Shown in pieces: positions 21,490-34,400 of a stretch of 64,000 bases of DNA. The position numbers and the translations under genes were made by a program. A model generated the notes under the pieces. The model saw only the letters and a program-made list of their open reading frames with translations. It searched no databases and was not told where the DNA came from. Numbering within the stretch: the first letter of the stretch is position 1; every line of letters starts with the position of its first letter. Source of the DNA: Tenodera sinensis (taxonomy: Eukaryota; Arthropoda; Insecta; Mantodea; Mantidae); the NCBI GenBank assembly GCA_030765045.1, contig CM060965.1, positions 153,902,374-153,966,373 on the forward strand, given 5' to 3'.

Positions 21490-22420
21490 GCATACCAGTA
21501 ATGTCCGACCCTGTCTCTTTGGAGAAGCTTATGTAACTAGCCGCTATCTCCCCACCTCATCTTTCAGTCAGAGAGTGAATCAGCTCTTGCCTGTGAGTGT
21601 AGAAACATAACAGACAATCAATATCCTGTGACGGTCACAAAGAGGCGATTCCATGGCAGTGTATAAGTCACAACTTGCATTTTCTGGGAGTGTCCTCAGA
21701 AGAACTCTTCATTCTGGATGACTTGCACAAATAGTAAACAGTAAGAGACAAAGTCTTACTAAATAAAAAACGTGGTTCTCATTAAAACACACAATTTATG
21801 TAAATATGTCCTTATTGAGTGAACTATTTCCGAGATATCCTTTATTATTTGTATGAATTTGCCAATACATATACTTTTCTCCAATAGGAATATTTTATTC
21901 GTTTTTTATCTCTTGACCTTGCAAAGCCATTACATTGCAACAACCTGTTAAAACATTTTATTATCACTTAAAGCCTTTTGTATTTCCGTATTCCTCTTGC
22001 ACCTACAAGAAAATTAGCAATAAGATACTTTCTAAAAATGCTTATGTCGATTAAAATGAAGTAGACAGAGAAATAAGCATTTGCAAGAATAGTGCGTATA
22101 AGAGTTAATGTACCCCTACATATATTTACGAACAAAGTTTCTCCAAATTGAATTATACTAAAAGTCTGTATTGCAGTAGGTGACGCGGCGATCACTTGGT
22201 GTATCTTCGACTTTGTCGTCAAATATTGATAGACTTCTTAAACGTAAGCTGTAGCAAAGGAGTCACTAATGAACAGATGTTTATCGCATAAAATTTAAGT
22301 GTCTTCGTAAATCAAACGTGACGTACATGTAAGCAACCCACCACTGCAACACAGTGCACGTCTGAGTGGCACAGTCCGCATAAAATGCAAGGAGGTAAGT
22401 CCAAGTAGATGCACATCTGA
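21490..22420 (+). repeat. Dispersed repeat C, copy 2
   Basis: It is colinear with 15936-16735 and 41790-43080. It contains the uninterrupted site AAACAGTAAGAGACA (21736-21750), which in the third copy is split by SINE-A. No coding region is recognised. Confidence 0.8.
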
Positions 22421-22429
22421 GTGTTCATT

Positions 22430-23900
22430 ACCATTCGCGGATACTATCACGTTTCCTATTTACACACTTATTTCCTAATACAGGAGAATGAAACGTGCTT
22501 TAAAACATTTTCTTGGAGTTTTACATCACCGTTAAACCTGTATTCGCTCACTCACCATTGATGAATCTTCTTTCTTCATTGAAAAAGGATGTAGGTATCG
22601 TGCTGTGCTTTTGTTTCCTTCTCTCAAGCTGCAAGCTGTTGCAATGTTCCGTGCAAAGGAAGTTCTTTGTTTCAACTGTCACCTTGACTTTACATCGCTG
22701 TTTTCCTTATCCACTTCTATTGTAACCTTAATGGGAAGTACATAGACCCCTTCTTGCGCTGCATCTTACTCAATGTGGGCGTCCTTGATAGTTGTAGATG
22801 ACTGAATTAGAATCACAAATGTGAAACGTTTGTGACAATTGATTATCACAGTGTAACTGAAACAAAAGACACGACAGATGGCTCTGGCATTAAGGACGTT
22901 AACCTTTAAGCCTTAAGGCGTACTCTTGATGAAATTTCACTCATAGGAACTTTGTTTTTGACGTGCCAATTATGTATGCCTACCACCTACTCTGTCTTTC
23001 TGTGTATGAACAATCATCTCATTTAAAGGTCTCAGGTATTGAAAAATTACAAGATTATCATCGGTTAGCAGTGGAAATTTTCAGATTTCGCCACTTTTAA
23101 AGGTTTAGCGTAGGTTTTAAATGCTATGTGTGCTACATTTAAACACCCCTTTACTACTTAAATTTTCCGCTGTATTTGAACAATGTATTTGATAAAAAGG
23201 GCTCAAAAACAACCCAATTCAGCGGAACAAAATGTTTAAACGCCACTTCGTCGCAAAGGAAAAGATGATGATGCATATGAGTTTATAAATTGATTTTTCC
23301 TCGAATGTGCATGTTTTGATACACCATCTGCTCCATGCGTATTAAATTTTGTGCTATTCTCTTTGAATTTTCCAGCATGTGCTCCAATTATGCGACTTCA
23401 ACTTCAGTCTTTGGTTCCATAATCTGAAAATTTGTTTGACTTTAAAAAAAAATTAAATACATAAAAGGTGTAAAAATATTTCGATGTTCATCAAAGCAAA
23501 GAAATTAATTACTTTGAAAGCAATTATTATTTTTGCTGCCAAAGATTGGTGGATTGACAGTTAGAGTTTATAAAATAATAAAACTGTTGTGATACTATAG
23601 TTTTCGATGGGTAAGAAATCTTTTAATGTTAAGGTGTTTTCGCATTGTGAATAAATTGAATAGTTAATTCCCTCAAAATTATAAAACAAACTGTGCTGGA
23701 ACTTTCTGGTAGTTATAATATAAATACCCTTAAGTGTGCAAAGTATTGATTTCATACTTATAAAAATATTGAAAATTCAGACCCTTATATGTATTTTTAT
23801 CTAATGCAAGGACTTTGTAAAATCTTTTCAATATTTTAATAATTTTTAAATGAAATGTGTTGTACCGACAATGTCTATGAAGGAAGTATCAAATAGGAAG
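22430..23900. other. AT-rich DNA, nothing recognised
   Basis: No domain-bearing frame, RNA or known repeat was seen. A short poly-C run lies at about 23919-23930. Confidence 0.4.
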
Positions 23901-24074
23901 CGTGGTAATTAAGGTTACCCCCCCCCCCCCTCCACACAAATTTTCTCTCTTTATAATATTAACACACACACAACGCGTGCATTATTGCGCGAAATTTCAA
24001 ACAGGAATCGCTTTCTGTATTAAAAGTATCCGTGGGCCGCAAAGCTGTGGGTTTCGGATCGCGGGTAGGACAAC

Positions 24075-24305
24075 TTTAAATTAAATTATTTGCTGTTTAA
24101 CAACGCTGTCAATTGCCAGGATCACATCAGCGTCGCCGGTATGCCGGAATTTCATCCCGTAGGAGTTCTTTTCCATGCCAGTAAATTTACTGACATGGAG
24201 CTGTTGTTTATGAGCACACTTAAAATACATCGGTCTAGGCCGGATTTGAACCCGCGACCTTGGGATCAGTAGGCCAGAGTCTAACCAACTGAGCAACCCA
24301 GTATA
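24075..24305 (-). mobile_element. tRNA-derived SINE-B, copy 1
   Basis: The minus strand carries TTGCTCAGTTGGTTAGACTC (A box region), CTGATCCCAAGGTCGCGGGT, and the B box GGTTCAAATCC. It then has the family body with CCATGTCAGTAAATTTACTG and an AT tail. The body matches 52225-52434 through nearly its whole length. Confidence 0.88.
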
Positions 24306-24319
24306 GTCATGAAAAACGT

Positions 24320-25775
24320 CCATGAAAGATTGGTGACATTGCTGTTAGTCACCTTGAGACAGCTTCATTACTTTTGCCTCTCTGTGCTACAATGAGCGCG
24401 TTTTCGAAGCCATTTTTGCAAAAAGTCTGCCACATTGTTGCGTAGAAAAGTGTGACTATAGCTGTAAAATACGCCTCTATCAAAATGTAATTAATTGGAT
24501 CACTACCACACCAACGGGTTAACCGCTGCTAAAAGCTGTATGACTAGAGGCATTCTAGTTTCGAATTTCGCAAAATGAGTTCTAATTTTCATGTTTTTGT
24601 TTCGCTCGATACCTATGACTTGTATTTTATACACCGATACATATATCTCGCAATGTTTATTTTTTGGTAGTTATATATTTTTATTAAATGTATTTAATAT
24701 ACATTTTAACACATAGCAGTTTAAAATTAAAGATGATGTTTACTATGGAAACTACAATAACTACAAAACAGTAATGTTACTTTAGCTTTACTTCTTATTT
24801 GTTCTATAACACAATGATACATTACGGAAACATTGCACATTTTTTACTTTGCCAAACAAACCTAGCACATTAGACAATAGTCTTTTCTTTTATCAATCGC
24901 TTTCGATCATTAACAATTAAATTGAACCTCCAGAAATACATCTCCGCATTGACTGATGAAGCCATTACCGACTTACTATTTTTTAATTGAGAATTTTTGC
25001 TCAGTTGTTTTTTGTAATTTAAAGATTCACAGGAATGAACTTGAAAGAAAATGAGATCTAATATTTATATTCAAAATCGCTGGAATTTGGCCTTTTTCGC
25101 AAAATAAGGCAATTTCGCTTTAATCTGCACTCATCACTGAATTAATAATATTGATCTATCGATCAACATTACGTAATTCGGAAAGATAATGGGAAATCGC
25201 TTTAACATAATCTTGGTCGCTTTTATTGTTAATTCGAAATAGTGCCCATATGTATGATTGACTCGCATTTATGAACTTATTTAGTTTTTCGTCCAGATCA
25301 CTCTCAAGATCGCTACTAAGGTAATTTGAAATTATTAATATAGTTAATTATAGTTATAGTTAATTGTTAATAATAATTATTAATATGTTGTCTTCGGGTA
25401 TGGATATTATGATGTGATCGTCTTTCTAATCTAAAACCTATTGCCATACTTCATGATGTGAAACTCTCTGTTCACAAGCTCGCATAGCATTTTATCTATG
25501 AAAAAGAGAAGGGGATTTAATGTTCTGTATTTTGCTTGATGGATTTTCAGGAAGCTGTACGTTTTACGTGTTGATATCGGCAGTTGTCACACATTCATTC
25601 CTCTTCTGGTCTTCCTTTCGGTCTTTTTGTTATTCTTGTTCCGCAGTGTGGCATTTGTTTGTTGGCTCACATGAACTACCTTATTCGTAATCTTTTTATT
25701 ACTTTGTAAGTCATTGCCTTGTCACACATTTACGTCCCTGAACGCTTGTAATTTGCTGTGTACTTATTGTGTAGC
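24320..25775. other. AT-rich DNA, nothing recognised
   Basis: No supported feature was seen. Confidence 0.4.
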
Positions 25776-25779
25776 CTTT

Positions 25780-26170
25780 CACTACAGCTAGGTACTTACT
25801 AAAAGAAAAGGTATTATATCCCAACACAAAGATCCCTGGAAATACGCGTTTTGAGGCACGTGGAACTCCAAAATATTTTTTAAAATATATCTGTGGCTGT
25901 GCCCGCATGTGTTATCTGTCTGTGAACAGCAGAACTAAAACAGGCAGAATACCAATTAGTACGAAGTTGGTACATATATAAGTTAGTATCTTTCAAAGAT
26001 GCACTCCAAAAATTCTCAACTAAATCCCCCAACCCCAACTAAATCCCCCAAGTTCCTTAATGGAACTTTATAATTTAATTAATTTTAGTTTGGTTTTCTC
26101 TAGTCCTCTTCAACCTACAATGAATTGTAATTGTTTCCGATTAACCAAAAGTAGTTGGAAAATTAAGCTA
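25780..26170 (+). repeat. Repeat B, head-half copy
   Basis: CTAGGTACTTACTAAAAG, TTTTGAGGCACGTGG, a TG-rich run and AGTATCTTTCAAAGATGCAC follow the family order. A short direct duplication of AACTAAATCCCCCAA occurs at 26019-26052. Confidence 0.6.
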
Positions 26171-26294
26171 TAGCATGTAAGAAGAAAAGGGATATACATC
26201 AATGGGAGAATGCTCTCACATTTAAGTTTCGCAGACTGTATAGAGTTTCCAAAAGCCGCCAATTAACTACAGGAAATGGTAGCAGAACTGAGCA

Positions 26295-26940
26295 CTAAAT
26301 GCGCGTTAGCAGAACTAAAGTGGACCCTACAAAGACCAAAGCAATGACAAACGACATAGAGACACCAATAATAGACGGCACACAAATTCAATACTGCAGC
26401 GAATATATGTATTTGCGTCAAGCAGTCAGCCTAATAGAAAAAGGGGACAAAGGAATTCGAAGAAGAATAAGTCACGCATGGGAGAAATTCTTGAACTCAA
26501 ATACCTACTCCTACGCAAAGGCATTGACGTTCAATATAGTTGGAAAGTCTGCAAACCTGTATCATACCGGTACTAACATATGGTAGCCAAACATGGACGC
26601 TGACAAAATAACAAATATGCCAGCGCAGAATAGAGAGAAAAATCTTGGATATTAAACTACAAGACAAAGTGAGGAATGAAGAACTGAGATTATGAAGTGG
26701 CTTTGAAGATGCACACAAGATAACAAGAGGACTTAAATGGAAATGGGGAGGACATGTGGCCTGACTACCTGCAGACAGATGGGCCTATGTCGCCACGATG
26801 TGGGACCCAAGAATAGGGAAAAGAAACGGGGAGACCAAGAAATAGATGGGCACAAGACTTCATGAAGCGATTGGACCACAGTGGACAGCACTAGCGGGGA
26901 GCAGAAAGAATGGAAAATCATAGTTTAAGTGTAGAATAGA
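26295..26940 (+). pseudogene. RTE-like non-LTR retrotransposon, ORF2 3' end
   Basis: Translation gives TKTKAMTND, then YCSEYMYLRQAVSL, GIRRRISHAWEKF and, after stops and frame shifts, RIERKILDIKLQDKVRNEEL and RGLKWKWGGHVA. This is the order of the region behind the RT domain in RTE/BovB-type ORF2 proteins. The copy ends near 26940. At least three frame shifts or stops make it inactive. This LINE differs from the one at 13.6-15.2 kb. Confidence 0.85.
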
Positions 26941-26944
26941 ACAC

Positions 26945-27725
26945 TAACAGATCTTAGAAACTTGAGGCAGTATTTTTGTGTAAGCCCTCTGAAATAATTA
27001 AAATTATAAATATCGAGGCAACGGAAAGCTCCCTGAAATAACTATGTTAGAATATAGGCAGTGTAGGCTGAGTTCTTCTGTTCATGTATGATACAACGGA
27101 GGAGGAAGAAGTGATTTTGATCAACACTATAACGACGAGAAATAATAATCACGCATCGAAAAGTGAAATTTTGTGATATTCATAAAAAGAAACTATATTG
27201 TCAATAATTGATTGAGATCAATCGAGTGAGGCGAGATTAAAAAAGAACATTGACTTCTCACAATCAGTGCTTGTGCCTAGCCATTTTGTTTGTTAGTGAA
27301 GAGGTCCACCACATTTAGCGAGAAAATTGTAAAAGTGTTTCATGAAAAGGATAATGATCTTTAAGTGTAAATAAATCATTCAAAACATCCATTAAAACAA
27401 TATTGATTGTTTCATCTATAAAATAGATCCATGCTACTTCCTGTGACAACAGTAATAGAATCTTATAGCTCTCAGACTGATGCCAGGCCACGAGTAATAA
27501 AACTTCATAAAGACTTTCATTCCAACGAGGATTAATAAAAGCTAAATAGCACCTCTAGGTTCTTATCACATTAACATAAAAGTGTAGTATAGCGAAGAAA
27601 ATTGTGTAAAATGGAGAGACGCTATTTTAGGCTTAGAATTAGTTATTAATTTACAGAATAACTCATGTAAAGTGAAAACACTTGAAGTTTTGGCTAGGCA
27701 CACAGGGAATAGCTCATCCTGTATG
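26945..27725. other. AT-rich DNA, nothing recognised
   Basis: No supported feature was seen. Confidence 0.4.
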
Positions 27726-27727
27726 TA

Positions 27728-27810
27728 AACCTGAGCTAACCCCACCGGGGATAGGTGGCCCTTGCCTGCTAAGGATTTAGTAGCTTTCCTAATGTTAGAA
27801 GATTCGCAGG
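27728..27810. repeat. Short repeat E, copy 2
   Basis: It matches 13215-13290 (GAGCTAACC, ACCGGGG, GGTGGCCCTTGCC). The 91-codon frame beginning at 27762 starts inside it and has no recognised domain. Confidence 0.45.
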
Positions 27811-28195
27811 AGCTGTATAAAACTAAAATAATGGGTAGAGAAAGTCGTCTGAATGTGGCTTATCAGATGTGTTTCTCTTGCCTGCCGTTTACTGACGCCA
27901 AGGTCTTGTCCTCCACAAGTTCAAGTACGTGCTACAACACAAGGCAGGCATATGTGAGACTGTTCTCGAATCATACCGCCATGCATTATAATGAAGCCTT
28001 AACCTTATACTTTACCAAGCGAGTTGAGTCCACGTGACGTACGAAGCGCCCATTCAGAGCGCCTATACTCAATTCCTATTGACCATCCACCATGTTCTTG
28101 TTTTTTTTTTTTTTTTTTTTGGTGCACGCAAATGTGGGGCGGATGCTCTCCTGCCACTATTTCCTTTTCCTCATTTTGTTTCCTTCTCATCGCAG

Positions 28196-28287
28196 CTTGA
28201 GGCAATGCTGGACAGGTGCAAGGAAATAGTCATTTATTCAGATGTTTTTGTCCTTGAACGCACAATCGCGCCGTGGGGCGGGGAGCT
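28196..28287 (+). CDS. Candidate internal coding exon of unknown protein
   Basis: A long pyrimidine tract and CGCAG acceptor (28191-28195) precede a 92-nt open segment. That segment ends at a consensus donor, GTAAGT (28288-28293). The in-frame product contains AMLDRCKEIVIYSDVF and ERTIAPWGGE, which I cannot place in a family. Both splice sites are strong, but an open frame of 30 codons is expected by chance about one time in four, and no partner exon was found. Confidence 0.3.
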
Positions 28288-28289
28288 GT

Positions 28290-29165
28290 AAGTATAGTAA
28301 CACTAGCAGCTCAAAGCTACTATGTACAAGACGGTTGAACTGTAAACAGTGCCAGTGTTGCTACAATATTATATCATGTGGTTCTTGAGTCGGTAAATCA
28401 TTAGTAATATATTGAAAGTATGGTCATAATTGCTTTGTGGATGCGGTAATGTAATGTATTAGTGATAATTTTGCGCGTAATATTTATTGTTCGGAAAAGA
28501 AGCAGTGTGTAAAACGTTAGAGCGAGAGGAATAAACAGCGCGTTGCCTCAGGTCCACTTGTGTCAACTACAAGGTCATAGCTAAATGTCTGAGTCAAATA
28601 CAGTATTCCCCTAAGGACGACGGAGAACTGCTGGTTGTATTAATCGTTCGTTGCACTCTCTGAGCAGCTCCGGCCGTGGATTGTGTCTTCCAGCTTCTGC
28701 ACGCGCGTCTGGACTGTTTGGCTATAGACGTAGAGGTAGAGGTAGAATACAAAAGGAAGGGATTCTAAACTGAGCTTATAGTCAGGAGAGAGGAAGAAGG
28801 GAGGGATGAAGGGCGAAAATGGGAGTGACCAGCGTGAGTGCCGGAACCCATAGTTAGGCACGGTAGCCGGCGGGGGTCCCTAACGTGTGCTGAAGATTCA
28901 TCTCGGCCGGCGCCAGGTGCCTTCGTAACCGTCACCCTCACGGGTTTCGACATGCCTCCCTCTTGCGGGGGTAGGTGACACAGCGCCGCCAATACGCCGT
29001 GCGCAGCAGTTACAGAGTGAACATTCCATCACGCAGAAACACCACACTCGCCCCCTTTGTCAACACTTTCGACCGAGAAAGATATATCGGGATTGAAATT
29101 ACGGTGAAATAAACTGAAGAAACGGGCAGTTCCAGGAAGGAAAGTAACTTTGTGACCAAGAAAAA
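28290..29165. other. GC-richer non-coding DNA, unclassified
   Basis: GC content rises at 28650-29000. No coherent protein is seen on either strand. It may be an old transposon or a gene-proximal region. Confidence 0.3.
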
Positions 29166-29174
29166 TGGCGAAAA

Positions 29175-29290
29175 AAAGCTTTTGATCGGATTGGTCGGTC
29201 ACGGGGAGTCAAACCCGGATACTCCCGATTGCGAGTCCCAGGCGAATCTGGCGAGTCTGGCTGTGATGCGGTGGTAGCCCTAATAGATCT
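29175..29290 (-). mobile_element. tRNA-like SINE fragment
   Basis: The minus strand carries GCCTGGGACTCGCAATCGGG followed by a B box-like GGGTTTGACTCCC (about 29207-29219). The acceptor stem is not paired, so it is not a tRNA gene. Confidence 0.45.
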
Positions 29291-29299
29291 ATGTCGGTC

Positions 29300-30335
29300 G
29301 TGGTGCGCGACTTGTCCCTCTCCGTGCTATATGCTAGCCTAACGTTGTAACTTGGAACATCACAAGCACCGAACATTTGCGAGAAGCATCTAAATTAGTA
29401 CTACATATACATCTCTCTCCTACCACTGGCATGTCAGATAGGCTAAAGCCTTGTATCCTCTCCCTCCACGCACACATGCTTGAGCAGATGTCACTACTGC
29501 ACCGTGTCCCTCTTCATTTATGCACGATTTTCGATATCGACAACTGCAACGTCGCAATCAGGTAGCTCCTCTGTTGCTCTCCTCCCCTCCAAAGAATCTA
29601 GAGAGGCTTAAACCTATGGCCATGCCATATAGTGAACCTAGCACATGTAACCAGTATCTCAAGGAACGATTTACTTAATTCATCAAGTATATTTATATCT
29701 TTAATTTTGTAGCTCTTTAAAAGCTATCTACACACATTAGGCTGTTATACCCTGCACCATCCAATCAGTGATGGATTGTGAACAAGTAGCAATAGCTCCA
29801 TCATCTGCGCTTACACTGAAGTAGTCCGACACTGAACACAAGACAAACGACTTCTGTCGTTTGTGACCGCAGAATATGTTTTCTACCCCCACCTCCAACT
29901 TGTTAGTGGAAGCGATGACACTTTTATAATCCTCGAGCCAAGTTAGCCCACAGAGGGTATAGCCGAGATTATATTGATGAATTGCAATGTATGTGGTATG
30001 TACATTTATACATGCATTAGGTATGTAATGTTCCTGTATTGTCTTATTCGATACAGATTTCCGTCATTTCTACAGACGCTATTCAGCCTTGGGCTTATTC
30101 TGCTACCTGTAACTTTTTATATCCAGTTCATTGCACCTGCCACCCTTATTAAGGAGTAGAATCTTAGAACTGCTACAGTGTTAGATGAGATTAGAGAAGG
30201 CGAGAGCGAGAATATAGACCAAGCTAAAGTTTGTCACCCATCATTGTTTATTTGTCTATTTATATATTTTCTAGCAAGTAGTCTGGATTAATTGTACAAA
30301 CTGTTGTGGTTTTGTAAAGAATATGTCCATCAGAT
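29300..30335. other. Unclassified DNA
   Basis: No supported coding frame or repeat was seen. Confidence 0.35.
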
Positions 30336-30339
30336 ATTG

Positions 30340-30430
30340 CTAAATACCACCAATGGACCGGGCCCAAATGACCTCGTTCTCGACGGACTCTTAAACCCCA
30401 CACACTTACTCACTCCAATGGACCTAACAT
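30340..30430 (-). repeat. Short repeat G, copy 1
   Basis: The minus strand shares AGTGAGTAAGTGTG, TTTAAGAG and GAGGTCATTTGGGCCC with 54930-54995, where the GTGA run has expanded. Confidence 0.5.
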
Positions 30431-30717
30431 CTAAACTAAGGATTAGGTGCCTGCATTTTGGTTCAGACAACACCAACAAATGCTATTTGTATTAATATTA
30501 TACAGAATACAAATTTGTTTGTATGTATTGTATTGCTTATGTTTGTGTTTATGTATGTGTGTGCTCTGACGCTAACGTGCTTTAAATACGTTAAATATTT
30601 GGTTTATCAAAACTACAAAAATGAGGATTATGCTATAAATGTATGTAATAAATACAGATAGCTCATGTGCGCATACATACAAAATTATATGAATTTGTAG
30701 ATGTTTCTGATCTGTTA

Positions 30718-31110
30718 ATGAGATGCCTGGGCTTGTGTTCTAGACACCAGCTCCTCTATTCGTGGCCGAATCTTCGATAGTGCGAGTATTAATAGGATTC
30801 TGGATTCAAGCGATTTCTTTACTTCGTTTTGATTGCTGTCAATGCAGAGAAACCCTTCTCATACACATAAGTAGAGGGAATGGACAAGGTGTGCAATGGT
30901 AGTGTCACTAAGTTTAGTGCCACAAATTGACATGTTTTCGTTTTTTATTTTATTTTCAGTGAAACATCAACGGACACTTCCAAACAAATTTTCTTTTAAC
31001 TTTTTGGGAAGGTCAGAGGAATTGGTGGGGCAGTGAAAAACTGATTTTTAAACCATTGTTGTGCATTATCGTCTTTCTCAGTTCCTGAAAAGTATTTCAA
31101 AAACTGTAAC
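30718..31110 (-). pseudogene. hAT transposase C-terminus (ZBED/SCAND3-like) remnant
   Basis: On the minus strand the frame order is DNAQQWFKNQFF, then VYEKGFSALTAIKTK, RNRLNPES, ALSKIRPRIEEL and RTQAQASH. The E-x-FSAL-x-IKTK block followed by a final RPRI helix is the hATC dimerisation region of ZBED5/SCAND3-type hAT transposases. The usual C of CExxFS is Y here. Single-base frame shifts and stops break the copy. No TIRs were found. Confidence 0.78.
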
Positions 31111-31149
31111 CTGAGATTTTTAGGTGAAATTTGATTATTTACAAAAGCC

Positions 31150-31830
31150 AATCAGCAATATTAACTAACCGGTAGAGTAAAAGAGGAAAATTCAAGTCTC
31201 TTTGGCTAAAATATTTTCCATTGTTAGTGATCATACAGCACTCACTCTATGCGTATTTTAAATTTTATGTAGCCACTAAAAAAATCTTCGCGCACCCCAA
31301 GTTGTATATGTCTGCTTTAGATCACTATTCAGTAATTCCAAATAGAGCTGTGGCAAGTACACCTAAATGAAATGAAATGAATTAATTTATGATTTGAGTT
31401 TATAAAGCTAATCATGTAGCTAGGGGATATGTCACTCCCAGAAAATGTCGTGGGCTCCCTTAGTTGAACCTGTTTTGACATATGCTTCTACAATTTGAAT
31501 TCTTTCTTGTGTAGAGGAAGTAATCTTCTAGAATGAGAGTAGCAACGTGCATATGAACTGATGAAATAAACTGAAATGCAGACAGAAGAATGCCAACTAT
31601 CGATTATTCATATTGCATAAAATTGTCCACTGTACTGTAGCTCCATTGAACTTCAGCGACCAATTTAAACAGAAATGTATATTAATACAGCACCGAAATA
31701 TTGCGTTTGCATTCATAGGGGAGACGGGCCACTTTTATATGCGCCACCCTGCATATGTTCTATATTTCCAACGTGACCATAAACAGTTTCAACCTCTGTG
31801 CACCGAACTAGGCCTGCAGACATTCCCCAA
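31150..31830. other. AT-rich DNA, nothing recognised
   Basis: No supported feature was seen. Confidence 0.4.
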
Positions 31831-31849
31831 GAGACTTCCTTTGCTACTC

Positions 31850-31965
31850 GTAAAATGAGAGATGCATGAGAGGGGAAAAGAGAAAAAAACGGGGACAGCA
31901 TTGATTCGATCCAGGCGACCGATATCGGCAAATTCTACCCTAATGACATTCCTACCAAGCTAACA
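31850..31965 (-). mobile_element. Possible tRNA-like SINE fragment
   Basis: The minus strand reads GTTAGCTTGGTAGGAATGTC and, further on, CTGGATCGAATCAATGC. These are degenerate A and B boxes at tRNA-like spacing. Weak. Confidence 0.3.
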
Positions 31966-32099
31966 ATAAGTCACTTATCAGCTGCTTTCTTTCATTACAT
32001 TTTTACCTAGTAATTACCTACGGCGGGTAGATTGTTATATTCCACGAGTTTTCAGGTTTCTGAATCAAGAAATGTATTTTTAGAACAATTCTATGTTTG

Positions 32100-32190
32100 T
32101 GTGTACTTACCAGTGTGTGTGTGTGGGGGGGGGGGGGTGCGAGCGTGCTTACGTGCGTTCGTGTGTGTGTGTGTGCGCGCGCGCACGGGC
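32100..32190. repeat. Compound simple repeat (TG, poly-G, TG/CG)
   Basis: GTGTGTGTG, a 13-base G run and alternating GT then GC units. The overlapping frames are artefacts. The alternating purine-pyrimidine run could adopt Z-DNA. Confidence 0.9.
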
Positions 32191-32283
32191 ATGCGCGGGA
32201 ACGCACCTATCAGAGTAGCATAAAAGCAATTTCTTTCCCTATAACTCTAGCATCGTTTAACCTGGTAGGTCATATCGAAAGAT

Positions 32284-32365
32284 AAGTGAAATGGGTGAAA
32301 TGATGCTCAAATGAACCTGGATTCCATAGATATTGAAGTTACATAACATTTGTCTAAACAAAAAT
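32284..32365 (-). repeat. SINE-F body fragment
   Basis: GTGAAATGGGTGAAATGATG, CCATAGA, GAAGTTAC and CATTTGTCT occur in the same order at 55940-56015, where a tRNA-like head is attached. Confidence 0.5.
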
Positions 32366-32489
32366 CCCAAAATTGTACATTGCGATATAGGATGGTAAGT
32401 GAATTTTACTGGACCGAAGAAAAGTTTGAAAAGACAACACACAGTCGAGTATTCCTGCTTTCTTCTTATTCAACCAGTTTTTAAAAATG

Positions 32490-32990
32490 CTATAGCGTCT
32501 TTCGTATCTCTCTTTAGATTTTTCAGTTATGAGAGAAGTAGAGCCTATTTCAGAATCAACACACTCGTTCTCGTTAGCTGCCACGAATACTATGGATAAT
32601 TATTTATTTGAGCACGGCCTGCTTTGTTTATCTCGCGGATTATGTATTAAGATTCAGTGACTTTCTGCATATCTTCGGTCTTCATTACAACGAAAGTTGA
32701 ACGGATTCCAGTGCTTTATTATTTTAGATTGTAACGTATGCAATGTAACTAAGAGGTAAAAATCAACAAGCAGGTTTGATTATATTTTATATTTGTATTA
32801 GTCAAAATATTAAGTTTAAGGGTGTGAAAATGCTAGTGGCCTAGGCCTTAAAAGTACGTAATATAGGAGGGTGGATGAAGTCGATAGATGTGAATACGGG
32901 ATATTTCATTTACTGCAATGTCAACATAACCGGACAGGCCATGAAATCCTACTATCTCCCCCCCCCCCTCCCCCTCAAAACAAGCTTACC
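32490..32990. repeat. Dispersed repeat F, copy 2
   Basis: It is colinear with 12480-13030, with short indels. It ends at a poly-C/CCCCCT run (32951-32975). Confidence 0.75.
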
Positions 32991-32999
32991 TAACTGAGA

Positions 33000-34200
33000 A
33001 TCGAGCTCGGAACCTCTTGAATGTGAGTTGGGCGTGAAAAAAATATGATGAATGCTGTCATATGCTATTTATGCACGTTTAACCATATGAGATGAACATT
33101 TTCAAGAGAATGATTCACCCCTACCCGTTTACAGTATATTATGTTAGTATTTCATTGCACTATTCCTTTTAGTTAGGAAAGTTTTGAAACTTTAAATGCC
33201 TTCCATATCTGGAAGTTCTATCTTAACTATAGGTTTTTACGGACTTCAACCAAATATGAAATTTGTCGACAAATTTTGTTTAACCTTTACACTTTAACTG
33301 TATTCATGCAGTGGTCCGACTAAGAATAAAAACTTTGTAGGAGTGCCTCCATTTAAACGCTCTTACATTTGTACTGATTTCTATAGCTTTAAAATGCGTT
33401 GACAAATTTTCTTTAAAGTCCCAGTTTTACAAAATTCCAAATTTGCACTTGTAGGGCTACTTCATACATACGAACAAACGCCCAAAGTGGCACTATTAGG
33501 TACAAAGGGCGCCAAAGAAAATCTCACCGCACCTCGTGTCTGTCACATTATTTATCGTTATACTAAGCCATGGCCATTTCACTGGTTGCACCATCCTTTT
33601 GCTAAATATCTAAACCAATGACCGCACCAAAGGTTACAAAAGTGTGTAGAAACGAAATATACGATGACACTCTTGACCGCATTGACTAAATGAGAAAGAG
33701 GTAGTCTTATACACGCCTTTGAAGGGGTAAATATCTAAGGGGGAAAACTTGATGAGTCCGCAAGTTAGCGAAATGTATAATGTGTATCTATGAGAAGATT
33801 TTCAAGGTGTGCAAGTTAAAACTTGAGTGGTATTCGTTACATGCATAGCAAGACAGTAAGAAAAAATAAATAAAACTGTATTCTCACGGTGACATCAATA
33901 CTTGTTGCTGCATAGAAGCAAAAATAAATAAATAATAAATAAGTAGAGTAGCATGTTTTCCGTCTAATTCAAACTATTGGTTGGTTTATCTTTACTCACA
34001 TATTGCTGATCATTGGAATACAACAAAATATAGATAAAAATATGGCAATTTTATTGCCATAATATGTATGTCATATTCATGTCCATTACATATATTTAGC
34101 TGTATTATGTCATACTTTAGTTATAAACGAGTGACCTATTTGCCGTAGATAAAGCTATTAAAAGCAATGCTTTTAAGGGAATAATTTTGTTTTCACGTAG
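33000..34200. other. AT-rich DNA, nothing recognised
   Basis: No supported feature was seen. Confidence 0.4.
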
Positions 34201-34400
34201 TGTGCGTTGTGTAATAACTTGAGAGCCTTATTCAGTTGTTTTAACTGGACACAAATTTGAAGTGAAGGAAGAGTTATGAGCCAGAGACATAGACGTGTTT
34301 CATCTGTTACAGACGCAGTGAAGATGTCGGCTGATTGCTACGAGACCAGTGCTTTCCCCACGAGACCAAAGGGCCACCACGGTCTCTCGGCGTCGCCGCA

